This document shows, one piece after another, positions 44,763 to 56,474 of a stretch of DNA of 64,000 nucleotides. The notes under the pieces were generated by a model. It saw nothing but the letters and a program-made list of their open reading frames with translations, did not search any database and was not told the DNA's origin. Origin of the DNA: Euonymus europaeus (taxonomy: Eukaryota > Streptophyta > Magnoliopsida > Celastrales > Celastraceae); assembly GCA_963580455.1 (NCBI GenBank), contig OY756962.1, forward strand, positions 21,837,001-21,901,000. The letters are read 5' to 3'. Every line of letters starts with the position of its first letter. Within the stretch, counting starts at the first letter, position 1. The translations under genes and the position numbers were made by a program.

Positions 44763-47392
44763 CAATGAACAGTAAAAATGGCGGCGAGATTGTTTAGAAG
44801 AGAATCGTGACTGGGTCCTCGATCGTCAAGACAAGCTTTCCCAGAAATTCTTTAGGGAGTAGATATGTACAGAGGACTACAGGCGCGTGAATTGCGGGTG
44901 TGTGTATGTTGGTCGTGGGCCTCGTGGCAGTTGGAGTCGTAGTTTTTTTTGAGGGGTTGAACTTCCCTTTGGAGTGGCAGTGGTTCGAAATTACGAGTTT
45001 AATGATTTTTTTTTGTGTGTAAAAAAGTTAAACGGACAATGAAAATTGAGAGAATTTATATTTAACTGTTTGAAAATTTTGTATGTTTTTTATTGTTCAT
45101 TTTATTTTTGTTTAACATAAAAAATATACCGTTAGATTCGTAATTTTCATCAAAACATATTCATAACTTTTAAATAATAAATAAAAAATTTACTACCTAA
45201 AATACCTATTACAGTTACAGCAGACCCAAGGCGTTTGGACTCCATCGGACAATTAAAAATAAGGATTTGGAGTCTAATTCGCATACGGTGGCAAAGAAAA
45301 AATCAAACAGATTTTAAAAATATAAAAAATAAAATGTGATTTAATGTAGCTTTCAAATCATTATATTTAATTATAGACTACAGTTTTTAAAGGAATTTTG
45401 AAGTCCCAAATCTGTAAGTCATCAAATAAGTTATTGGATGTTTAGTGAGAATTTTTTTTTTAAAACTAACACGAGTTTAAAATTGATAATTTTATTATAA
45501 ACACGTATTTATGAAATAAATTGGGGAGTTTCTTTTTTAACATACCCTAGCATATATATGGTGCATGCGTATATTGATGTGTTGAGTAAAATAGTCTATG
45601 ATTTTATGAAAATTAGATTGATCGGTGGAGGGTATTTGGATTGAGAGAATTGTGAGAAGACAAAGAGAGTAAAAATAAGTTTTCTGCAAATTTACTTGTT
45701 TGCCACACAATCCTGAAGTTCCTATTAATTATGTGATTCCTATGGCCATGCCAAGCATATGATTAGAGGTTTGCCGATGAACCCGTTTAGATTTCTGTTA
45801 TTTTTAGGTTTCTTAATTGAATTCCATCGGATGTGTTTATTGTGATGCGTCAGTTTTTTGCCTTTCATTTGATTTGTATACAGCGGTGGCCCGGAGTGAG
45901 ACGACCTGAGCCGTCGCACAAGGCTCCGCCTCCCATTATAGTAAAGGGAGCCGTTATTTATACACCAATTTAGACTAAATTCACACATAATTTTAAAAAA
46001 AAAATTAAGTTTATCACATTATCTTTATAGTATATTATCTTAAAACTTGGTCAATTTTTATACCCATATTTTTTCTCAACACAATAAAATTAAATTTTGG
46101 ATGCAGTTTCGCTTGCCCTAACTAGGGGCTCCCTACAGTATATAGTCTAACAGCCCAGAAGCCCACTTAACATTTCAACTTTGCATAATACACTTAAGCC
46201 CAAACATGAATGTACAGCCCATTTGATTAAGCTAAAGCCCATATGAAGTTTAATTTTTAAATAAAAAAGATAATGGAAAAAATGACGGAAATTCTCTCAT
46301 ATGATTATCCTACCAATAATAATCAAGTATATGATTATGTGTCTATTGTCTAATTATATTTGAAATTAAAAGTGTAATGATAGGAAGTACAAAAAAATGC
46401 AAAATATTTTCCTGTTATACTTGATTGAACTCCTAATATAAGTCATGAAAAACAAATCTCTCTTATATTGCGATGTGTGATGTTTCAATCAAATCAATAA
46501 AAGTTCAGGAATTTTTTATTCAATTTTTGAAGGTAGATGATACTTCAGGACCGAGACTTTTTAATATATTGAAAGATGTTTTAAATACTCTTGATTTTGA
46601 TGTTTGGTGACATAAGAGGACAATGATATAATAATTGATCAAATATGAGAAGGAAACACAAAGATGTTCAAAATCGGTTGCTTATGGAGAATACTAGAGT
46701 CCGTTTGGATCAGATTATGTCTCATAAAATATAAGCTATCGTAAAACGTAAAAATTGAGAGTGTTTGAGGGCATGCGTACACTCTAATCCAAACAAGGGC
46801 CTAGAGTATTTTACACACCTTGTGATTGTCATAGCCTTAATCCTTGTACGACGCATATGCTGATTATTTGCATCGTCTACAAAATGGTGAAATATTTTAT
46901 TGGATTATGTTGAAAATCTCAAAGTCGTGTTGAGAGATTTAAGACAATACATTATCAAACTCCACAAATTATAGGTGCCTGAATTGACTTGGTTAATACT
47001 GGTGAAGTTCCAATAAGATTAGCACTCTTGATGGATCACATCAAGAATAAGTCCACCAGCCCAGCCCACAAAATACACCTTGCATAAGAAAGGAAGAGCT
47101 TCTATAATAATGGCGGACAAAGTTCCAACGGTATGGTATTCATTTATAATTTGAGAGCTTATTCATGATAGATGTCATTATGTGTCCCCCATCTCCATGT
47201 ACGGACAAATAATATCAGAGACAAATTACAGAGCCCCATATCCAATAATGTTCAAAAAATCAATACAAAAGTCACTTTTGAATCCGGACTATAGATATAT
47301 ACATCCTAATTAATAGGGTATTAATCGTGGTTTGAATTATAAACATGTTTGTACGTAACCCAGTTTTTTTTTAAAGATAAAAACAGCATATA
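44763..47392. other. Spacer with small MITE, otherwise unremarkable
   Basis: Holds the p24 promoter (first few hundred bases) and AT-rich DNA. A 100-bp hAT-like MITE lies at 46701-46800. At 45882-45960 'cagcggtggcccggagtgag' could be one end of another hAT-type element, but no matching end was found. No gene is supported. Confidence 0.4.
46701..46800. mobile_element. 100-bp MITE with TTTGG-type ends
   Basis: The left end is 'ccgtttggatcaga' and the right end, in reverse, 'gcccttgtttggattaga'. 'ctagagt' occurs immediately before (46694-46700) and after (46801-46807). The next base out differs (a versus c), so the duplication is 7 of 8, as expected for an aged hAT insertion. Confidence 0.55.
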
Positions 47393-48040
47393 TTAATCAA
47401 CATTGGGAAAACATTCAGTTACATAAAGAGAGTTTATCTCCTCAGGGATATCATCATATATAATACATGATCGAGCAGATCCAATAAGACGTCCCATAGA
47501 TGCTAGGGCATCAGCCACTTTGTTTTGAGTGCGGGAACAATGAGTTAGCCGGAACTCAAACTGAGAAAGAAGGTCCTGAATCTCTTCCAGAATAAAATCA
47601 TAGGAGTTGATTGAGATGAGTCCCTTTTGCAGGCTTGAAACAATTACAGCTGCATCACCTTCAATGTGAAGATGACCAAGGTTGTGGTCCCTGGCTATTT
47701 GTAAACCTTTGAGGAAGGCTAATGCTTCAATTACCATTGATCCACCAGCAGGTCGGACACAACTATATCCAACAATTCTGACAAATCCATTCGCGTCTCT
47801 AATGATAATTGAATCCATGATCCATCTACATTATCCATGCGTTGGTGGAACCCATGTTTGAGAAAGAGATCTTTGCGGATCACTATTTTGTTGAACACTA
47901 TCTTGAGTAGTCTCTAGAAAATCATTGTCTAACTTAGAAGCTTGGGCGATGATCTGCATAGGATGCCAATTAACATTCCTGAATATCTTGTGATTACGAG
48001 CCATCCAAATATGGTAGAGAATGCCCAGAACCTTGAACAC
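47393..48040 (-). pseudogene. RNase H domain of a retroelement (RVT_3 type), frameshifted
   Basis: On the minus strand, 48040-47831 reads a 'IWMARNHKIFRNVNWHP' lead-in and ends WVPPTHG, the usual sequence before the RNase H domain of plant LINE-type elements. The next part, NVDGSW, lies in another frame. After a second shift, 47818-47393 reads the domain with VIEALAFLKGLQIA, LHIEGDAAVIV and TQNKVADALASMGR. The three later acidic residues (E, D, D) are kept; the first Asp survives only out of frame. The frame breaks around 47815-47835 show that it is dead, though the domain itself is hardly eroded. No reverse transcriptase lies next to it, so it is a separated 3' piece. Confidence 0.8.
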
Positions 48041-48204
48041 TATCTTGAGTAACCCAGATTCTTGATAAAGAGTATTATTGGAAAATTGAAAATTGTACTC
48101 AAAGACTTTACAAATATATACGATTTGATTTTAAAGAGATTCACCATTAAACTAATATCCAAGTGATTTAAAAGAGTTGAGATACTTTATTGTCATTTTT
48201 GTAA

Positions 48205-48420
48205 TTGTTAGGGACAAAAAGTCTCACATTGGAAAAATACAAGACTCATTAATAAGAGCAAGCCCCTCCCAACCTTGTACAATTGACTAGCTATTATTGC
48301 CTATAAGAGCAAGCCCCTCCCAACCTTGTACAATTGACTAGCTATTATTGCCTAGTTATTGAAACATTGTATGGAGTGAATTAACCACAACTTCATCCAT
48401 AGAAATTAAGTTCTTGTCTT
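48205..48420 (+). mobile_element. Possible LTR-like fragment with internal 51-bp duplication
   Basis: 'tgttagggacaaaaagtctc' begins at about 48207 and resembles the 5' end of plant LTRs. It is followed by a perfect 51-base tandem duplication. The 3' end is not clear and no partner, primer-binding site or coding part was found. Confidence 0.3.
48252..48353. repeat. Perfect 51-bp tandem duplication
   Basis: Bases 48252-48302 and 48303-48353 are identical (beginning 'ataagagcaagcccctccc' and ending 'attattgcct'). Identity over all 51 bases points to a recent event. Confidence 0.97.
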
Positions 48421-49731
48421 TCCCATGAAAATACTCAATCATTCTCCATTGGGTACGGGTATTCCTATTACTATTTGTTTAACTATGTGGCAAATGGGCT
48501 TAGTGAATTGAACTGGTCACTCATTAATTATGATTAACGTTTGGAAAGTCAAATTAACTCCCATTTCTTACTCTCAGTCTCCTCCTAAGTAGACCTTCAT
48601 TGATGACATTTTATAACACTTTAACATTGGCAGAGAAAAATCATCGCAAATGTTTATTGACAGTTAATTCAGTTCTGTCATACTAATTTATATTTAAATT
48701 AAATTTAAAAATTATTGATTCGATCTAGTCATCGAGACAGAAGAAGGGGTGGCATTTCAAGGAATCTCCTAGGTCAAAGACTTAAAGACCCAAAAAAAAA
48801 TAGAGAATCTTGCGATGTACTTTGTAATTCCTTTTGGTTGTATATGGTAGAGAGGGATATGTCAACCACCAACATACATCATCTTCTTTTTTATCTTCAT
48901 ATGATCGATATTGTCAACCCAACATAGTTTGGGTATCAATCTAGTACTAGCTGATTTTCAATAATATAAAAATTGGTTTGGTCTGCTTTTGTTCATCTTG
49001 GACTGTTGGCTTGGGTGTTCTCCTATTTAGCTGTTGGTTTTTGCATTGTTTTCCATGTTTTATGTGGAGATTGACTTGCTAACCTCATTGCTATAAGTCA
49101 TTGGTTATGGGTTTTTAGCTATGGCTAAAGGTGTTGTTTCTATCAGCAAATTGGTTATAAGTTATAACTATTTGGGGTGGTGATTTTCATATATTTTGGT
49201 TGTTGTAAGGTATACTAGCACACTGCAGAGACTATGAAGGGGAAGGAGCTGTGAAGAATGAAGATTGAAGAAACAAGATTCTTTTTCCAGCAATTTTTAA
49301 ACTCTTGAATGGATGTTATGATTCAAATTAGATTGTCATGTTAGATTTATCAAGCCTGAATTTTTTTTTTAAATTTGCAGACCATTTCATTCATGTCATG
49401 ATGTCACAAATCGAATTTGAGATTTGCATATAATGCTTGTATTATTATTTAAAAAATCATTATCGGGTTGAGGTCCGCAGATCAACAATGGGGCGGACAC
49501 AGATCAATTAAAATTGCCCCACAGGCTGGGGCGGAGCAAATCGGGTCATTTGATCCAAAGTGCGGGGCGGTAGCAGATTACCCCTAATCCGTGCCCGATC
49601 CGCCCAATTGTCATCCCTACATATACCTGCCGAGTATGAGTATTTCCTACATTCCTATTTACAAATCCAGGAAGGAAAAAGATACCAGGGAGGCCAACTA
49701 CAAAATAAGGCACAATGGGCTGAAAACTATG
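48421..49731. other. Spacer downstream of NSP2
   Basis: No gene is supported. At about 49430-49613 a GC-rich patch ends 'gacaattgggcggatc..' (reverse) after 'tagggatgacaattgggcgg', which looks like one end of a hAT-type MITE; the opposite end was not found. The last part is probably NSP2 3' UTR. Confidence 0.4.
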
Positions 49732-51246
49732 TTAAAAGTTGGGCTCGGAGCTTGATGTCCAAATGGAAGCCGAGAGCAGCTGCCTGGATTTCCACCCTAA
49801 AACAAGCCTATTACAACCCAACTCCTCCACCTTGTATCCATCGTTGAACAAGCCCAACAAAAGCTTTGCTTGACAGTGATTTGCAAAGCTTATGTTTACT
49901 GGAGCAAACCCGACACTTCCCAACCGCTCCCACCAAGAACAACCTTCATCCTCTCCCCCGGTTCGATATATCCTAGCAACTGAATTGGTGATCCGGGGAC
50001 CTAAAAATACTCTTTCGACAAGGGCTCTGGCTCGGGATTGCATTGGAAATCCAGCCTCTAAAGAATCATATAAGGCGGAGAAATGATGCAACGAGTCCAT
50101 GAACCGACCCAAGAAACCACCATCCCCAGTTGACCCCGTAACCTCTTCAACAAGGGTCACCAGTCTCGGGTTTACCGTCTTCACTCCCAATAAAAATGAA
50201 ATAATCGAATCGGGTGTCCGATAATTGAAATGAGGGAGGTGTAACATACAATTGATTATCAAAGCTTCTCCTTTAACTAATTTCAAGGCGGAAGACCGAA
50301 ACATCTCGTCGGAGTCCAACCTGCATTGGTGGAACGAAAACGGTAGACCGATGGACGCCGCAAATGCAGTCAACCGGCGACCCGTCTCTTGAACGGTTCC
50401 CATTGATCTACGGCCATTCCCGACTCTTGATATTGCAGTGATCCTAAGATGTGGGCCTGGTGGGCCGTCCTTCCTGGACACCAAGGCTTGCATGAGCGAG
50501 GCCCATTGGATCCCTTCCATTATATCATAGTCCACTATGTGGACCCGTCTATCTTGGGCCACGGCTTCCAGAATAGCCTGATTTGCGGTGAAGTGTCCAA
50601 ATTTGGCACAAGGAGACATGTCTTGCAGTAGCTGAAACGCCGCAATCATGTCCGTCCGATGACTCTCATCACGATCACGGTGATGATTGTGGTAGGGCCC
50701 ATTGGATATCGTGTGCTTATTACCATGCAAACCCCCCGCGCCTTCTAACAAACCTTGCAGAGCGTCGGTAAAATACGCCGCTAGTCTCTCCATGTTGGAT
50801 CCGTCATTTGGGGAAACCAATTCCTTGAGCCGAACCAATATCACTCGAGCGAGATCGGTACTCTTGTTAACTCCGGTCAGTGACTCCGCCGCCGCCATCA
50901 ATAGATGCACCAGCCTCAGCCCTTTGGTATCCTCGCCGTTAGTCTCTTGGTCCACAAACATCATTTCGGTGGAGACAGAGTCGCATGTCTCTTGGCTTTC
51001 AGATTCAAGATTATAAAGATTGGATGACCCTTGAATCTCATCTTCGATCATGCAATAATGAACTGGATCTCCAAAATCATTGTAGTAATCACCGGCTAAA
51101 TTCTCCCAATCGAAGAACGCTGACCAGTTGTTCCAGTTACAATCAAGATCGTAATCGTTTTCTGTAGAAATGGTTTTAATGGTGGTTGCGGATGCGCTAT
51201 TGGCAGAAAATTGGAGCTCATATTTTTCATCAATGGCAATAGCCAT
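49732..51246 (-). CDS. NSP2: GRAS transcription factor NSP2 (NODULATION SIGNALING PATHWAY 2)
   Basis: GRAS protein that acts with NSP1 in the nucleus; in legumes it drives nodulation gene expression after Nod-factor calcium spiking, and in many plants it supports mycorrhiza and strigolactone biosynthesis. One uninterrupted frame of 504 aa, intronless as in other NSP2 genes. Variable N-terminus with the NSP2-type [14 protein letters not shown] (37-50); LHR I from [18 protein letters not shown] (108-125); His-rich linker (174-197); VHIVD (235-239) with [21 protein letters not shown] near 281-300; PFYRE region near 320-400; SAW motif with [20 protein letters not shown] (454-473) to W483GWKS-type and ILTS-like end. 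Starts MAIAID; a TATA box lies 55 bases upstream. A miR171h site is embedded in the LHR I codons. No defects are seen. Confidence 0.95.
   Translation of the reverse strand: MAIAIDEKYELQFSANSASATTIKTISTENDYDLDCNWNNWSAFFDWENLAGDYYNDFGDPVHYCMIEDEIQGSSNLYNLESESQETCDSVSTEMMFVDQETNGEDTKGLRLVHLLMAAAESLTGVNKSTDLARVILVRLKELVSPNDGSNMERLAAYFTDALQGLLEGAGGLHGNKHTISNGPYHNHHRDRDESHRTDMIAAFQLLQDMSPCAKFGHFTANQAILEAVAQDRRVHIVDYDIMEGIQWASLMQALVSRKDGPPGPHLRITAISRVGNGRRSMGTVQETGRRLTAFAASIGLPFSFHQCRLDSDEMFRSSALKLVKGEALIINCMLHLPHFNYRTPDSIISFLLGVKTVNPRLVTLVEEVTGSTGDGGFLGRFMDSLHHFSALYDSLEAGFPMQSRARALVERVFLGPRITNSVARIYRTGGEDEGCSWWERLGSVGFAPVNISFANHCQAKLLLGLFNDGYKVEELGCNRLVLGWKSRQLLSASIWTSSSEPNF
50826..50846 (-). promoter_or_regulatory. 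miR171h target site in the NSP2 coding region
   Basis: The plus strand reads tgagccgaaccaatatcact plus a final c, which is the complement of the NSP2 mRNA. Medicago miR171h, as I recall it, is CGAGCCGAAUCAAUAUCACU plus C. The complementarity therefore covers nearly all 21 positions, with a G:U pair at one (C for U in the complement) and a first-base difference. The site encodes RVILVRLK (about 134-141), a conserved GRAS stretch. In Medicago miR171h cleavage restricts NSP2 and limits fungal colonisation. Confidence 0.85.
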
Positions 51247-51300
51247 AGCTAAAAGTTGGAGCAGCTGTGAGTGTTGTCTGTGTGCGTGAGGATGATGTGG

Positions 51301-51308
51301 TATATATA
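51301..51308 (-). promoter_or_regulatory. NSP2 TATA box
   Basis: 'tatatata' on the minus strand (palindromic), 55 bases before the ATG at 51246. It predicts a start around 51270-51276 and a leader of only about 25-30 bases, short but usable. Inferred from position alone. Confidence 0.5.
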
Positions 51309-51882
51309 GAAACAGGGTGGAGAAGAAAGAGCTCGTATAAGAGACAATCTAAGGTAGTAAATGATTGGATCCAAAGATTTTATTAAGTTTCGATCGACTG
51401 CGATGTACTACTGCCCATCACAGATTGGTTTATGTTAAAAAAATTACTCCAAATGGATGGATGGAATATTGAATTCACAAGAGTTGAGGAGCATGACTGC
51501 AAAACTGGCTTGACAACTGTGTTTGTGGAAATGCGCCTGAGAGTGACCTTAACTAATCAGCGTAGAAATCATCAAAGTGAAAACTTTATGGCAACATGTT
51601 TTGGACAAAAGCCAAGAGGCTATGTAAGTTTTAACCTCGGGTAACTGGTTATGTAAGCAACTTACAAACTCGGATAATTATTCAGTGGTTCTGGCACATC
51701 AGATCATATGTATTTTGATGTGGTAAAATTAATGAGACTGTCAATTCATAGAGGGTTGATGGTTTTCTTTTAAATTTGTATTACAAATTGTTGATTTTCA
51801 TTCTCAACTACGTACATATGTATTATTACTCATCATCACTCACCCTTCGTGAATGGAGACTAACCATATTAGCTATCGATCT

Positions 51883-52023
51883 AACAAAGGGGAGGTAGCT
51901 CTCTCCCTTTTATAACTCTCATCATAATAGTGTTAAATCTCACTCAAATTGGTGGAAGGAGAGACTCGAATACAAAACCTCCCACTTCCTACACCGTAGA
52001 AAGACCAACTAGGCTACCACCTG
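51883..52023 (-). mobile_element. tRNA-derived SINE with 14-bp target duplication
   Basis: Read on the minus strand it begins caggtggtagcctagttggt (A box, TAGCCTAGTTGG) and has a B-box-like 'tattcgagtctc' about 42 bases on. It ends in a short non-tRNA tail of about 70 bases with ataaaaggg. TTAGCTATCGATCT flanks both sides exactly (51869-51882 and 52024-52037). Both pol III boxes and the perfect duplication make a recent SINE likely. It lies about 640-780 bases upstream of the NSP2 ATG and on the same strand. Confidence 0.85.
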
Positions 52024-52037
52024 TTAGCTATCGATCT

Positions 52038-54417
52038 GGTTATTTAATAATACGTTTTACAGCCCCAAATTTTTCTCCTTACAACCTCAAAATCAATTCG
52101 CACTTTCAGTTTTAAAATTTGAAAAAATTACAGCGTCTGCATCAGTTCCACGCAAGCAGGTTGCCGGCTCCACAGACACAGACAGACTGAGTTCGCTTTC
52201 GCATGCCACAGGAATGTTTTGCGTGTCCAAGCTTTTTGATTACATCAATAACTGGCTCCACAGCTCCTATAAACATTTGTTGGTCAAATCTCAAAATGAG
52301 CTGGAACTTTTTAACGATGGAGACTTGGAACTAATAGGGTTTTTTTATATTTAGACAGAAGTGGATATAAATGCCGGAGCCGGATGGATTTAGTAAAAGT
52401 GAGATCATACTATATTGTCCTGTGACTTTCAGTTATAGCAGTTATTAAGGAGAAGGTTATAAAACAGAAAGAAGAAAATTAATTATGAAAAGTCAACCCA
52501 ATAGAAGGCTAGGATCGATCACACATAATCAGGACGGCAACAAATGATCCAATGGTATTTCAACAGCGACAGTGAAAGTCTACTACATGATGAAAGAAAG
52601 TACATATATAAGAGTTCATAATCAGACAAGTTTTTTTCTTAAAAAAATTAATTATGAAAAAAAATATCTCATTTTGGCACTACTTACCATGCGAATACCT
52701 AAAGGTATTCGTCCAACCCCTCTTTTCGAACTCTTGAAAATGAGGGGCTGATAGGAGTTCGCAATTATATTAACTATGAAGTTACAAAAATATTATCATA
52801 ACGAGGAAAAACAATTATATATGAATTTTTTAATCAATTCCTACAAACACATTTAACAAGTAGGGGTTCACTCTCATAAACTCCTCTCAATCCTCATGCT
52901 AAGCACAACCTTATTGTAAGCAACTGATATATTTATAAGTAAAGATTTAATCCGTCAATAAAGAGGATTCTTTTAAGGGAAAAATTGTACAGGCCCTAAG
53001 GGTGGACAAATATTTCTTTGAAGTGTTGACATTTGATTATGCGACACTATCGTCACGAACAGTTGTGATAAATGACTCAGAGTTAAATAACTCATATTGT
53101 CCTATTCCGTTGTAATATCGTTTTTTATCGTAAAATTGAAGTATGATATTACAATGAAATATAATATTTTATTATAAATTTATAATAAAATATGATGTTA
53201 CGTTGGAATGAACTATTATAAACGTTTAAGCCTGGACATATAACATTTTCTCATTCACAAATATCCAATTCCAAAAAAAAAGATAAAGAGCATTATCGAT
53301 ATCTCAAACCAATTGTATAGCTTGGCGAGTTGAACTTGAGATTCTCCCAAAATTCATTCCCAGCCAAGCCATAAACCAATCACTTCAGAGCACCTGCGCA
53401 TTGACTTAAGTTTTGATTTGTCAACAAATTGCAATTTCCAGCGTCAAACCAAATAATTCGTGGCGAGATAACTACTCATTCAATTAATTCTTGATTGCTT
53501 TAGTGGAATTTGCGTCAGCTGGGAGTACTTGAGCTGCCGCCCAAATTAACAGGAACAGAAGACCTGGATGCCTGGATCTCGCGGACAGACTTGTCTGAAA
53601 TCAACACTTAATGACGGGCTGCCGGCGGGTGCATTAACAAAAAACAACTACTAATGTTCTTTTCACCAACTTATTCAAATCCTTGTTTGTCTTGCGTCAC
53701 AATTATAAAATAGGAGCTTCAGGGCAGGGACGGGGCTGGTTCATTGGTAAGAGGGCATGTGCCCCCTGAATTTTAACTTATTAATTCAATATTACTATTT
53801 ATTAACTTATTTTATTAATCTATAATGCAATATTAATTACAGTTATTTCAATCATTAACTAGTGATCTATGTAGTTATTATTCTACTATTTCACAATTAA
53901 TCGTTAAAACTAGTAATTATACAGGGTATTTTTAACAAGTAACTTATACATAACCCTAAAAATAGATTGATTGGTACGTATCACTAATCCATAGGCTCCG
54001 TTTGGAGAAGGATATATGACGCCGTATAGTGTACAATTATCATTTAAAAATGTTATCAGATGTTTGGATGTTTTTACAAAAATTTAGGATGATATAATTT
54101 TATACAAAAGTTGTCTCTTGTACGCTGCAGATTATATGATATTAAAACACGTTCAACTCGTTTTTATTTTATACGAAACGCTTAGTATGAGAAATAACAT
54201 GTCAAATGACAAAAAATACTCTTACTTTATATATTGCAAAAGAAAATATAAACTCTAGAATGATAGCAGTGAAGGTGATTCCTCTCCCTTTATCCCTCTT
54301 TGATTGTATTTTTTTTCTCTCTTTAATCAAACACATAATTTATTTTTTATTTCGGAATTGTTGATTCTCAACAAAAAGGGAGAAAATATAAGTGATCTTT
54401 TATTATTAAAATTGTGA
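52038..54417. other. Spacer upstream of the foldback MITE
   Basis: No gene is supported. Near 53724 'cagggacggggctgg' looks like one hAT-type terminus, and near 54000 'ggctccgtttgg' like another MITE end, but no partners were found. Confidence 0.35.
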
Positions 54418-54426
54418 AAACACTTT

Positions 54427-54704
54427 GAGAGCCTATAAATACACCCACTTGTTCTACTCTATACACTACCTTGGCCCACCAAATTCCCTCCCATTCTACA
54501 TCACCAATCATATACTCTATATACCACCCTTCCCTCATGACTCATCATCTCAATAACTATTTTTATATTCTTTAAAACAAATCCTCTAATTTTCAAAATT
54601 GTATAGACACCTCTAATAATTATAGTATATATATGTTAGCATAACAGTCATATATATACCGTAAAACCCCAACCCTAACATGTCTATACTACTAGAGTTT
54701 TACA

Positions 54705-54737
<33 letters not shown>

Positions 54738-55194
54738 ACTATTATAGGGTTATTGGCCCAATCCATCAGCTACCACCACAGACCCCTATAAAAAAATCCC
54801 AAAAATTTTCTTCACCAAATTATGTCGCTCCGTGAGCTTTTGGAGTTAGACCAAAATAGAATTCGAGTCACAATTTCAACAAAATGTTTTAAATTATTGA
54901 AGCAAATCCGTAAAAAATAATCAAAATACCTAAAGAATAAAAAATTATTCACACACATTCACCATATTTTAATTATTGTACATAAAAGACAAAATAATAA
55001 TGATTAAAGGTGTATATATAAATTTTGAAAATTAGAGTGTTTGTTTTAAAAATATAAAAATAGTTGTAGATGTGATGAGTCATGAGGGGAGGATAGTGTA
55101 TAGAGCATATGATGGGTGGTGTAGAATTTGAAGGGAATCTGGTGAGCCAAGATGGTGTATAGAGTAAAACAAGTAAGTGTATTTAAAGGCTCTC
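54427..55194. mobile_element. MULE-type foldback MITE with ~200-bp inverted repeats
   Basis: Ends are 'gagagcctataaatacaccc' and, in reverse, 'gagagcctttaaatacactt'. The match continues for about 200 bases on each side (54427-54650 against 54990-55194), with 'ctctatacac' and 'catgactcatcat'-type blocks in both arms. AAACACTTT flanks both sides exactly (54418-54426 and 55195-55203): a 9-bp target duplication, as in Mutator-like elements. The core has a (TA)n(TG)n run at 54705-54737 and no coding capacity. Transcribed, the arms would form a long hairpin. Confidence 0.88.
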
Positions 55195-55581
55195 AAACAC
55201 TTTTATATGTCATGCTGCCCAAAATTGGTTTTTTTTCTTGTGAACTTATTCTCAACTTGATAAATTGAAAAAACCATCTTTTATTTTGATTCTTAATTTT
55301 TTATTATGAAAAGTCACCTTTATTTTCCTCAACTATTTTGAATATTTGTTTGGATTGATGAGCTTTACATGCATTAGATTATTAGTAATTATATTTTGTA
55401 AGGATGAGATTATTAGTAACTCAAAATTGATGAGATAACAGGGTCCATGAGGGACTTTGAGGTTTTTTGTCGGCCAGTTCATTTTTCTTTAGAGGCCGAA
55501 TTTATAATACAAGCCCAAGCCCAAGTTGAAAGAGTGTCGTAGGGCCCAGTAAGCTGCCTGGATAAATTAATTGTAATTTCA

Positions 55582-55657
55582 TTTATTTTAGGATTCTATG
55601 GATTATTTAAATTAAATTAATTGTAATTTCATTTAATCCATAGAATCCTAAAATAAA
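55582..55657. repeat. Perfect 24-bp inverted repeat, 28-bp loop
   Basis: 'tttattttaggattctatgg' plus 'atta' (55582-55605) is exactly complementary to 55634-55657. 'aattaattgtaatttcattta' also occurs as a direct repeat just before each arm (about 55565 and 55615). The pair of inverted and direct repeats could come from template switching. Confidence 0.95.
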
Positions 55658-56427
55658 GAAAAAGATAAAAAAAGAGAGTCATATACTTCTAAATATAAAA
55701 ACAAGTTAAAAGTGACATAACATTCAAATTGAGAAGAAAACAAAATTACAATAAGTAAATAACATCAAACAATCTCAAATTCCAAACCACAATCACTATT
55801 TGTGATCAATCAATCCCATATATGATTTGAATCATGAGAAGATATATTTGGAGAACTCATATCAATAATTAGGTAAAGTTCGTCTAAATTTGGTGTCCTG
55901 AGCCGGTCTAGTGTCCTAATTCCTTGTTTTGGCTGTTTTACTCAAGGATCAGTCCTGAATCTATGTAATACATATTTTTTTAAAAAAAATCACATGTAAT
56001 GTCCGGTTTATTCGGATTACTAAACCCGAACCCAATTTTAAATGAGACCATTTTTGTGTTTGAATCTAAATTTCGAGCATATAACTAATGTGTAAATTTG
56101 ATTTAATCTGATTCGGACAAATTCAATATCTGAACCAGACAACGTTTTGCCACACCTAACACTTAAACCTCTTACAAATTACAAAAATTAAAATTAAAAC
56201 TAAAACAACTCTACTTGAAAATTAAAGTAAGTAAAGAACAGCATGTTCTTGCAGTGACTAGGGCGCCTAGTACTGCCAAATTAAAGAGAGAAGTTCCATC
56301 ACAAAGTGACCCAAAGACAATTTAATATCGTCTCCATTTGTTTTCTATATCAAAAATTTATCCCGATTGGCTATTCTCAATGCTCAAGGTGACTTAATTA
56401 TTTTAAGATTAAGCATAAATCTGGAAC

Positions 56428-56474
56428 TATATATATATATATAGATATATATATATATACACACACACACACAT
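56428..56474. repeat. (TA)n(CA)n compound microsatellite
   Basis: TA units with one GA interruption run directly into about nine CA units, then ATC units. Confidence 0.9.

Noticed and set aside
45882..46135. hAT-type element starting 'cagcggtggcccgg'
   Set aside because: The possible right end near 46120 ('aggggctccctacagt') does not form a convincing inverted repeat with it.
49430..49613. Complete hAT MITE with end 'tagggatgacaattgggcgg'
   Set aside because: Only this one end is visible; without a partner the element cannot be bounded.
50702..51016. 104-codon plus-strand frame opposite NSP2
   Set aside because: Antisense shadow of the NSP2 coding region; it only reflects its codon composition.
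51883..52023. tRNA gene on the minus strand
   Set aside because: A and B boxes are present but there is no cloverleaf or acceptor stem, and target duplications flank it; it is a SINE.
53720..53765. hAT terminus 'cagggacggggctgg'
   Set aside because: No matching inverted end or target duplication was found nearby.
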